Source: Thermoplasmata archaeon
GTDB lineage: Archaea > Thermoplasmatota > Thermoplasmata > Thermoplasmatales > Thermoplasmataceae
NCBI GenBank assembly: GCA_021797225.1
Contig: JAKAAE010000011.1
Coordinates: 1 to 20,403, forward strand
Direction: 5' to 3'
DNA length: 20,403 bases
Shown here: positions 15,123 through 20,403 of the stretch, piece after piece
How positions within the stretch are numbered: the stretch's first letter is position 1
Layout of the letters: every line of letters begins with the position of its first letter
Position numbers and translations under genes: made by a program
The notes under the pieces: generated by a model
Databases searched by the model: none
Seen by the model: the letters and a program-made list of their open reading frames with translations, nothing else
Told to the model about the DNA's origin: nothing

Positions 15123-15938
15123 TTATCCCGTATTTGAAACCACCCCCTTTATTTCGTAGCTCAGCAATGCTGTAAATCCGATAAAAACAGTTATGAATAA
15201 AAGCGGGAATATAACTATCCACCAGACACCAAAAAATACGAATGCATTTACATTTCCATTTAAATACATAATATTCCCGATATCAACCACAAATGGATTT
15301 TTAAAGTAAAATCCAAAATATGTTATAATAACAACAATTCCACTAATCGCTCCCATATCTGTCAAAACATAAGGAATAAAGGCGAATAATTTCCATAACT
15401 TCCCATACGAGAAATTTCTATTTTCGTATTCGGACACCTCAATATATCTTATAATATAAAACGGGAACCATCCGACTGATATTGCAATTATTATTCCAGA
15501 TTCACTTGGTCTCGCCACATATAAAATCAGAAGCATAATTAAAAGATACGGGGTCGTTGTCAAAACTCTCACAATGTAAAATATGATTTTCTTGAAAATA
15601 CCACCTATATAATTTATCAGAAAACCTATTGATACACCTACCAAGGAAGAAATGGCAAGTGATGCAAACATTATTGTAAAGTCAAATTTTAAGGATCCGA
15701 TAAGTGCGGGCAATATTGATATACCGTAATAAGTTGTTCCAAAGTAGTTCCACCAGCCATCGTTTAAAGTAGGTTTAGAAGGTATAACGGATGCCGTTTT
15801 CTTGAATACAAGTAGTGATGAAAGTGTATTTACTCCAAGATAATATGGATAAACAATATCTGAAATAAACGCATATATATATAATAATATAAATGCGAGG
15901 CTTATACCTATGAGCAAATTCCTTGAATTAAATTTCAT
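15123..15938 (-). CDS. OppC/DppC-like ABC permease with shortened coupling loop
   Basis: This is a membrane permease-like subunit of about 271 residues and about six helices. An N-terminal helix (about 10-30) precedes an extracellular segment with NYFGTTYYGISILPALIGS, which matches the GTDxxGRDxxSRLIxG region of OppC. The core then has SLVGVSIGFLINYIGG, TTTPYLLIMLLILYV and SVGWFPFYIIRYIEV. Where OppC normally has an EAA-x3-G coupling loop (EFVEAARALGAS), this protein has only EYENRNFSY before LWKLFAFIPYV, about nine residues shorter and without the motif. I place the start at the ATG at 15938 because GGTGG ends 5 nt before it; a GTG at 15947 is the alternative. It overlaps the OppB-like gene by 11 nt and is followed after 13 nt by the ATPase-like gene. 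The coupling defect matches the degenerate ATPase partner. Confidence 0.8.
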   Translation of the reverse strand: MKFNSRNLLIGISLAFILLYIYAFISDIVYPYYLGVNTLSSLLVFKKTASVIPSKPTLNDGWWNYFGTTYYGISILPALIGSLKFDFTIMFASLAISSLVGVSIGFLINYIGGIFKKIIFYIVRVLTTTPYLLIMLLILYVARPSESGIIIAISVGWFPFYIIRYIEVSEYENRNFSYGKLWKLFAFIPYVLTDMGAISGIVVIITYFGFYFKNPFVVDIGNIMYLNGNVNAFVFFGVWWIVIFPLLFITVFIGFTALLSYEIKGVVSNTG

Positions 15939-16944
15939 TTTTTCCACCGTTGTTTATTACATCTATAAATAAACTAAATATTAGTGCAATGATGGCCAGA
16001 ATAAATAAACTGTATATACCACCCATTATGCCATATTCATAATCAAGAAACGAATAGATGGCAAATTCCCCTATATTCATATAAGAAAATATATAACTTA
16101 TGATAATCATTCCACCCATGAATATAACAAATACAGATTTCAGTTCCCTTAGCACCCTGCTTCTTATTCCCCTTTTTATAAAAATTATATATTTATCCAT
16201 GAATGCGTTCCTGGTAATTCCAGCTTTCATATATTTTTTATTGTATTCTATGGATGTTTCATGGCTTATATAAACACTCAGATAAATGACTGTGGGAATA
16301 AACATGGCAAAAAACGGAAGTGCCATATGATCTAATAAATCTATAAATACGGATAATGATCCATGTATAATGCTATCTATTAAAATGATATTTGTTGGTT
16401 TAGTTATATAAATTCCGTTTCCTGTTGAAGATATCCAGCTATTCAATGTAACAGAACTATTGGAAAGGATACCATGTGTAGGAAACCACCCCAGTACGCC
16501 AGAAAATATTGCAAGAAGAACCAAGCCGGAAACAAGATAGAGAAATAAAAGTGGAAATATATTCATATTCAAAATCTTGGTAGTTTTGAATGCCGTTCCC
16601 GAGTACAGTCCGATAAAATACGAAACTGCATAGGATATTGCGAATGTTACAATTAAAAATAACACAGTTTCAGGTAGAGTAATTGATATAGCGCCCAGAA
16701 CAGTACCAGAATAAAAGGATGTGCTAGTATATCCAACATTCCCCGTAAGAATTGCGTATATAAAATAAAAATACTGGAATACAATGTTTTGATGTAAACC
16801 TAGTATTTTTATGGAGCTTCCCGGGAAATCATTTCCTACAATTTTTGATGGCACAAATTTGAAAACAATAAACAGAAATATGGTTAAACCTAGAAATATG
16901 ATTAGGTATTTCATCAAAATTTCTTTTATCTTTGTGCACTGCAT
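15928..16944 (-). CDS. OppB/DppB-like ABC permease
   Basis: This is the first permease gene of the Opp-like operon. With the ATG at 16944 the product is 338 residues. It shows an N-terminal helix (KYLIIFLGLTIFLFIVFKFVPS) and then LGLHQNIVFQYFYFIYAILTGNVGYTS, the OppB pattern L-x-L-x-x-P-x-x-x-Q-Y-x-x-x-x-x-x-x-x-G-(D/N)-x-G-x-S. After it come LPETVLFLIVTFAISYAVSYFIGL and further helices. The cytoplasmic loop SIEYNKKYMKAGITRNAF keeps the A-G of the EAA-type motif. The extracellular loop between helices is long (about 160-200). A TTG at 16962 would add six residues, but an AT-rich box (16965-16977) lies 21-33 nt before the ATG and suggests a leaderless start there. The substrate class is unknown; OppB relatives move peptides, nickel or sugars. 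Confidence 0.82.
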   Translation of the reverse strand: MQCTKIKEILMKYLIIFLGLTIFLFIVFKFVPSKIVGNDFPGSSIKILGLHQNIVFQYFYFIYAILTGNVGYTSTSFYSGTVLGAISITLPETVLFLIVTFAISYAVSYFIGLYSGTAFKTTKILNMNIFPLLFLYLVSGLVLLAIFSGVLGWFPTHGILSNSSVTLNSWISSTGNGIYITKPTNIILIDSIIHGSLSVFIDLLDHMALPFFAMFIPTVIYLSVYISHETSIEYNKKYMKAGITRNAFMDKYIIFIKRGIRSRVLRELKSVFVIFMGGMIIISYIFSYMNIGEFAIYSFLDYEYGIMGGIYSLFILAIIALIFSLFIDVINNGGKNEI

Positions 16945-17004
16945 TATAATATACCGATTCAACAGATAAATTTAAATGTTTATGTCAGACACATATGATT
17001 ATCA
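16945..17004 (-). promoter_or_regulatory. Promoter of the Opp-like permease operon
   Basis: Between the GNAT stop and the OppB-like gene, the minus strand holds ATTTAAATTTATC (complement of 16965-16977), 21-33 nt before the ATG at 16944. This is the same spacing seen at other starts here. It suggests that the permease operon is transcribed separately from the upstream regulator-acetyltransferase pair. Confidence 0.45.
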
Positions 17005-17541
17005 TTACTTATCTGCATCCCTCCAATTTGAGGTAAAATATGTCATCAAAACATCATCTGTGTACTGATTACCTATCATAAACTGCCTTTTTCTAACACC
17101 TTCATATTCAAATCCAAGATTTCTATATGTTTTTATGGCGTTTACATTGCTTGAAAAAACCTCTAAATTAATTTTCTCTATTCCCTGAGTTTTCGACCAT
17201 GAAATTGCTTCCTCTATCATTTTTGTGCCTATATTCATATGTCTGAAAGCCTTTATTATCGCAATTCCCAGCGAGGCTGTATGCCGGTTTTTTTTATACA
17301 TTCCACGCTGAATAGTTGTAACCCCCACAATCCTTCCGCTAACCTCTGATACAAGGGTGAGGTCATCTTTATTTTTGAGTCTTTCCTGCTCTCCTCTTTC
17401 AGTTAAAAGATAGTATTCACTTACAAGATATATCTTTTCATCCATTACGCTCTGCATGCATTCTATGATGCCTCTGGCATCTCCAGGAACACCACGCCTT
17501 ATCAAATATTTTCCCGTCTGTTCATTTTTTTTGAACATCAT
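17005..17541 (-). CDS. GNAT-family N-acetyltransferase
   Basis: This is a 178-residue single-domain acetyl-CoA-dependent acetyltransferase. The acetyl-CoA pyrophosphate-binding motif is visible as LGIAIIKAFRHMNIGTKMIEEAI (R/Q-x-x-G-x-G/A type; H-M-N-I-G-T here). It is followed by the beta-strand INLEVFSSNVNAIKTYRNLGFEYEGVRK, the usual motif B with Asn and Tyr, and then a C-terminal MIGNQYTDDVLMTYFT. The acceptor may be a small amine, an amino acid or a protein N-terminus and cannot be predicted. The ATG overlaps the stop of the winged-helix gene by 4 nt (ATGA). A GGAG Shine-Dalgarno lies 5 nt upstream, so translation is coupled to the regulator. A second Met follows directly. Co-transcription with a DNA-binding protein suggests a small self-regulated unit. 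Confidence 0.87.
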   Translation of the reverse strand: MMFKKNEQTGKYLIRRGVPGDARGIIECMQSVMDEKIYLVSEYYLLTERGEQERLKNKDDLTLVSEVSGRIVGVTTIQRGMYKKNRHTASLGIAIIKAFRHMNIGTKMIEEAISWSKTQGIEKINLEVFSSNVNAIKTYRNLGFEYEGVRKRQFMIGNQYTDDVLMTYFTSNWRDADK

Positions 17542-17861
17542 GGCGACTCCAGAATATTTTTAAGTTCCTTATATATATTTTCCATTTTCTGTGAATTTTC
17601 CCTGGCATCAGATAGAATCCTGTCCTTATTCGCAATGAAATCTGAAGTTAAAATAGCACCCTCACGGGAAGCCTCTATAATACCTCCGTGTTCCAGTATC
17701 CGCAAAGAATATCTTATTTTGTGTTCAGGTATACCTGTCTGCTGTGACATTTTAATTATTCCAAGGGGCTGCTCCATTAACAGCGTCTTTATGATAGTAA
17801 GATGCCTTTCGAGGGTTTCTATATTTTCCCTGACTTCCTTAAAAATTGAGTAATCATTCAT
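17538..17861 (-). CDS. Winged-helix transcriptional regulator
   Basis: This is a small predicted DNA-binding protein of 107 residues from the ATG at 17861. The middle (about 25-75) has a helix-turn-helix of winged type: LGIIKMSQQTGIPEHKIRYSLRILEHGGIIEASREGAILT, in which RYSLRILEHGGII is the recognition helix running into the wing. The C-terminal third (SDARENSQKMENIYKELKNI) is helical and may form a dimer. The general pattern is that of archaeal small wHTH regulators; I do not recognise a named subfamily. A TTG at 17876 in frame would add five residues, but the ATG is preferred because AATAATAAAT (17883-17893 region) lies 22-32 nt before it. It overlaps the GNAT gene by 4 nt. Its likely targets are its own promoter and perhaps the nearby transporter operon, but neither can be shown from sequence. 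Confidence 0.78.
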   Translation of the reverse strand: MNDYSIFKEVRENIETLERHLTIIKTLLMEQPLGIIKMSQQTGIPEHKIRYSLRILEHGGIIEASREGAILTSDFIANKDRILSDARENSQKMENIYKELKNILESP

Positions 17862-17992
17862 GGTAATAGATAGCAAGCCATTATTTATTATTTTGTGACA
17901 CCCCTAAAAACTACAAATAAAAACTTCAGCCGTAAAACTAATTCTGCCTCAAATAAGCATTATTGAATAAACCATATAGAGTAAAAATTAAA
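17862..17992 (-). promoter_or_regulatory. Promoter region of the winged-helix/GNAT pair
   Basis: This non-coding gap holds an AT-rich TATA-like box (complement of 17883-17893). Just upstream of it on the minus strand is GGGGTGTCAC, whose GTGTCAC core is a short near-palindrome. That would be a suitable place for an autoregulatory site, but one imperfect 7-mer is weak evidence. No RNA gene was seen. Confidence 0.35.
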
Positions 17993-18229
17993 TCAGATTC
18001 CACTCTCTGGATTGTAAATAAGTTTGTCATGATCTTTTATTGTAAATTTTGCTGTAGTATTCAGGAGAGAACGTATATTTGCTTTTCTCTCCCCTATATA
18101 TTCATCGTATTTTTCTGGATTTTTTGAATTCTCTCTGATTTTTAATGTATTATTAAGTAAGGCAATCTGAAGTTTTATTTCAAACTGCTTTCTTTCATCA
18201 AAATCATTTATATCAAAAATCTTTACCAT
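17993..18229 (-). CDS. Small hypothetical protein (78 residues)
   Basis: I do not recognise this protein. It is hydrophilic and mostly helical in appearance: MVKIFDINDFDERKQFEIKL, then a stretch rich in Lys, Arg and Glu, and a less charged tail (FTIKDHDKLIYNPESGI). No membrane segment, cysteine cluster or DNA-binding motif is visible. Reasons to accept it as a gene: an AGGT Shine-Dalgarno 4 nt before its ATG, an AT-rich promoter-like tract just upstream, no better frame in the same interval, and charged composition like that of neighbouring proteins. It sits alone between the winged-helix gene and the divergent rtcB gene. The C-terminal boundary is an ordinary stop and no truncation is evident. 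Confidence 0.55.
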   Translation of the reverse strand: MVKIFDINDFDERKQFEIKLQIALLNNTLKIRENSKNPEKYDEYIGERKANIRSLLNTTAKFTIKDHDKLIYNPESGI

Positions 18230-18381
18230 TTAGACCTGATTACTTTATTATTTTATTAATTTTTTTATTTTCCAACCTTTCAGATATATTATAATAGTGA
18301 TTTCCCACCTTCAGGAAAGATACTTCCATCTTTTAAGGTTAAAACTGAAACCATTATGTTTAACGTTGTAATTAGCTATTT
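18230..18381. promoter_or_regulatory. Divergent promoter region of the 78-residue ORF and rtcB
   Basis: In this 152-nt gap the leftward side has an AT-rich tract (18244-18260) 15-31 nt before the small ORF. The rightward side has only a weak TATA-like run (about 18354-18362) before the rtcB ATG. The middle contains sequence slightly reminiscent of C/D boxes, considered and rejected. Nothing else was recognised. Confidence 0.35.
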
Positions 18382-19809
18382 ATGTTTCATCTCAACAAAC
18401 TGAATGATTTTCAATATGAAATACCTTTAGCAGGCAATATGAAAGTTCCCGGCATACTCTATATCAATGAAAAAATTTTGAGTCAATTCAGCGATGACGG
18501 TCCATTGAAACAGGTCATGAATGTTGCAACTCTCCCGGGTATTGTAAAAGCCTCCATGGCAATGCCTGACATACATCTGGGATACGGTTTTCCAATAGGC
18601 GGAGTTGCGGCTTTTGACTATGATGATGGGGTAGTATCACCGGGTGGTGTGGGGTATGATATAAATTGCGGTGTGTCACTGATTGCAACGGATCTGGATT
18701 ATGATGAATACAGGTGGAGCGTCAATAGAATACTGGACGAGCTCTATAAAACAGTACCTGCGGGTATAGACAATAAATCAAGTTTTAGGATTAACTGCGA
18801 AGACGAAAATGAAATCCTTTCATCTGGTCTTGAATGGGCATTCAGGCATGGATATGCAACTGATGAAGATATAATACATACTGAGGAGGGAGGTCATATG
18901 ATTTCCAATATTTCTGCTGTGAGTGAAAAAGCCATGAAAAGAGGGAAAAATGAACTTGGAACCCTGGGAGCGGGAAATCATTTTCTGGAAATAGATCGGA
19001 TCGACAGGATATTTGATCGGAAAACTGCCGAAAAATTCGGATCAGGAAGAGAAAATAAATTGGCAATAATGATTCATACTGGGTCTAGGGGGCTGGGTCA
19101 TCAGGTCGCAACCGATTATTTAACCAGGCTAAATGAATATGATGGTAGTGTGAAAATACCTGAAGATAGGCAGCTCATATCTGCGCATATAAGCAGTAAA
19201 CCCGGAGAAGATTATATAAATGCAATGAATGCTGCTGCTAACTTTGGATTTGTCAACCGTCAGATAATAACATATAAAATACGAGAGGCATTTGAAAAAA
19301 TAATAGGCATGGATTTTGAAAGTATTGGTATAAACACTGTTTACAGTCTTGCTCATAATATGGCAAAGGTTGAAACATATAGCATTGATGGTATAAAAAG
19401 AAAATTGCTAGTACATAGAAAGGGAGCCACCCGGGCACAGCCGGCAGGCAGCACTACAGGCTATTTCCAGGAAACGGGTCACCCTGTAATTATACCTGGC
19501 CATATGGGGGGTCCATCATATGTACTGGTAGGATTGAAGGGAAATGAAGAAACAACATTTTCCAGTTCCTGTCATGGTGCAGGGCGCATACTGAGTCGAA
19601 AGGTAGCCACCGAACGATTTACCGTGGATGGTGTCAAGGACGATATGAGATCTAGGGGAATATATTTACGTGCAACAACGGGGAAGGCGGTAGTTGAAGA
19701 ATCTCCCGGGAGTTATAAAAACATTGACGATGTAATTGCGGTAATTCAGGGGGCGGGAATTGCATCTCCCGTGGTTTCTCTGATGCCTGTGGCGGTCATG
19801 AAAGGGTAG
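18382..19809 (+). CDS. rtcB: RtcB RNA-splicing ligase
   Basis: RtcB joins RNA 2',3'-cyclic phosphate or 3'-phosphate ends to 5'-OH ends with GTP and Mn2+. In archaea it seals tRNA exons after intron excision. The 475-residue protein is full length and has no intein. Visible family blocks are MAMPDIHLGYGFPIGGVAAF, GGVGYDINCGVSL with the metal-binding Asp93 and Cys96, GAGNHFLEI (His200), IHTGSRGLGHQ (His232), LAHNMAK (His325), VHRKGATRA and SSCHGAGR. In this last block His398 corresponds to the histidine that is guanylylated in characterised RtcB proteins. All metal and nucleotide residues that I know for the family are present. No archease gene lies next to it. It is transcribed alone, divergent from a small ORF, and converges with the DAHP synthase gene 9 nt downstream. 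Confidence 0.97.
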   Translation: MFHLNKLNDFQYEIPLAGNMKVPGILYINEKILSQFSDDGPLKQVMNVATLPGIVKASMAMPDIHLGYGFPIGGVAAFDYDDGVVSPGGVGYDINCGVSLIATDLDYDEYRWSVNRILDELYKTVPAGIDNKSSFRINCEDENEILSSGLEWAFRHGYATDEDIIHTEEGGHMISNISAVSEKAMKRGKNELGTLGAGNHFLEIDRIDRIFDRKTAEKFGSGRENKLAIMIHTGSRGLGHQVATDYLTRLNEYDGSVKIPEDRQLISAHISSKPGEDYINAMNAAANFGFVNRQIITYKIREAFEKIIGMDFESIGINTVYSLAHNMAKVETYSIDGIKRKLLVHRKGATRAQPAGSTTGYFQETGHPVIIPGHMGGPSYVLVGLKGNEETTFSSSCHGAGRILSRKVATERFTVDGVKDDMRSRGIYLRATTGKAVVEESPGSYKNIDDVIAVIQGAGIASPVVSLMPVAVMKG

Positions 19810-19824
19810 AAAATATAATTATAT
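19810..19824. terminator. AT palindrome at the convergent ends of rtcB and the DAHP synthase gene
   Basis: A perfect 12-bp palindrome, ATATAATTATAT (19813-19824), spans the 9-nt gap between the two stop codons and overlaps the DAHP synthase stop. It resembles the palindrome between glyA and mqnC and may help end both transcripts. With this base composition, chance is possible. Confidence 0.25.
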
Positions 19825-20403
19825 CATGGTTTTGTCCAGCACTGCGTTAATATTTTTCACTTTATCATAAAGTGCCCTGAATTGTGGAACCGTAAGCTGT
19901 TGTGCCGCATCGCTCAGTGCCTTTGAAGGATCAGGATGTACCTCTATCATTAATCCATCAGCTCCCGCAGCTGTGCCACCCAGTGCTAGTGGCTCAACAT
20001 ATCTATTTACCCCGGCAGGATGACTTGGATCTATAATTACCGGGTATTCGGTTTTTTCATGCAGCACGGGAATTGCGGAAATATCCAGAGTAAATCTTGT
20101 GGATTGCTCAAATGTTCGTATGCCTCTTTCTGAAAACATTATATTTTTATTGCCATTCATTGAAAGATACTTAGAGGATGCTATGAGTTCATCAATGGTA
20201 TTTCCGAATCCTCTCTTGAGCAAAACAGGTTTTTTCTGTTTGCTCACCTGTTTTAGAAGTGAAAAATTCTGGGAATTCCTTGATCCTATCTGAATTATAT
20301 CTGCGTATTCCTCTACAAGTGGGAGTTCCTCAATATCCATAACCTCTGTTATTACTGCCATTCCAGTTGCTTCTCTGGCCCTGGACAGCAGTTTAAGGCC
20401 CTC
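19819..20403 (-). CDS. aroF: 3-deoxy-7-phosphoheptulonate (DAHP) synthase, class I-beta (5' partial)
   Basis: This enzyme condenses phosphoenolpyruvate with erythrose 4-phosphate, the first step toward chorismate and aromatic amino acids. The frame runs open off the right edge of the window, so about the last 194 residues are seen and the N-terminus is missing. The visible part follows the (beta/alpha)8 class I-beta pattern: TEVMDIEELPLVEEYADIIQ, IGSRNSQNFSLL, KPVLLKRG, SERGIRTFEQSTR, LDISAIPVL, IIDPSHPAGV with a metal-binding His, DGLMIEVHPDPSKALSDAAQ with the metal-binding Glu and Asp, and a C-terminal helix. No regulatory domain follows the barrel. Whether an N-terminal ferredoxin-like or ACT-like domain exists cannot be seen. 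The symbol aroF is a family label only. Its product ultimately supplies MqnA, encoded elsewhere in this window. Confidence 0.93.
   Translation of the reverse strand, partial: EGLKLLSRAREATGMAVITEVMDIEELPLVEEYADIIQIGSRNSQNFSLLKQVSKQKKPVLLKRGFGNTIDELIASSKYLSMNGNKNIMFSERGIRTFEQSTRFTLDISAIPVLHEKTEYPVIIDPSHPAGVNRYVEPLALGGTAAGADGLMIEVHPDPSKALSDAAQQLTVPQFRALYDKVKNINAVLDKTMI

Noticed and set aside
17005..17876. Classical GNAT-type toxin-antitoxin module.
   Set aside because: The partner is a winged-helix protein rather than a ribbon-helix-helix antitoxin, and the GNAT resembles ordinary RimI/PaiA-like enzymes; kept only as an aside in the findings.
18280..18350. Possible box C/D sRNA between the small ORF and rtcB (GTGATT near 18296 and CTGA near 18345).
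   Set aside because: The C box is imperfect, no convincing D' and C' pair exists, and spacing is off for an archaeal C/D RNA.
1..20403. CRISPR arrays, insertion sequences, integrase sites, rRNA or tRNA genes.
   Set aside because: No regularly spaced repeats, transposase motifs or RNA-gene-like structures were seen in any intergenic gap; the gaps are all under about 200 nt.

Overview
The window is a dense, AT-rich (roughly one-third G+C by eye) archaeal chromosome segment with 17 protein genes, two of them cut by the window edges. Several features point to an acidophilic member of the Thermoplasmatales, with a Ferroplasma, Picrophilus or Cuniculiplasma-like composition: the futalosine menaquinone genes, archaeal family pairs (COG1340 coiled-coil plus DUF131), an archaeal-type RtcB, TATA-like boxes about 25 nt before start codons (leaderless transcription), and surface proteins crowded with N-glycosylation sequons. 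The genus is inference. No tRNA, rRNA, CRISPR array, transposase or phage gene was seen, and no gap between genes exceeds about 190 nt.

Layout. 1-1080 (+): C-terminal part of a membrane-anchored surface protein. 1132-2433 (+): serine hydroxymethyltransferase. 2457-8943 (-), read right to left: six genes in two blocks, cobD-cbiP-cbiB (late corrinoid assembly) and mqnE-mqnA-mqnC (early futalosine pathway to menaquinone). 9135-10468 (+): COG1340 coiled-coil protein and DUF131 membrane protein. 10455-11531 (-): NDP-sugar pyrophosphorylase with a left-handed beta-helix tail. 11611-16962: an Opp/Dpp-like ABC locus made of a PKD-containing solute-binding protein (+), convergent with an operon (-) of an OppB-like permease, an OppC-like permease and an ABC-ATPase-like protein. 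17005-17876 (-): winged-helix regulator and GNAT acetyltransferase with overlapping ends. 17993-18229 (-): a 78-residue orphan. 18382-19809 (+): RtcB RNA ligase. 19819-20403 (-): class I-beta DAHP synthase, truncated by the window end.

How the genes work together. MqnA dehydrates chorismate, MqnE joins the product to SAM to give aminodeoxyfutalosine, and MqnC cyclises dehypoxanthine futalosine. The DAHP synthase at the far end starts the shikimate route that supplies chorismate. CobD supplies the aminopropanol phosphate arm, CbiP amidates the corrin ring and CbiB attaches the arm. The sugar nucleotidyltransferase may feed glycosylation of surface proteins such as the two sequon-rich ones here, but that link is a guess.

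The most unusual object is the ABC locus. The protein in the ATPase position keeps the outline of an OppD/DppD nucleotide-binding domain in order and spacing, but it lacks a recognisable Walker A motif, the LSGGQ signature at the aligned position, and the catalytic glutamate. It also carries a helical insertion of more than 100 residues. Its OppC-like partner has a shortened coupling loop without the EAA-type motif. This looks like a permease/receptor complex with a pseudo-ATPase, or one that borrows an ATPase from elsewhere, and it is the best candidate here for an undescribed system.
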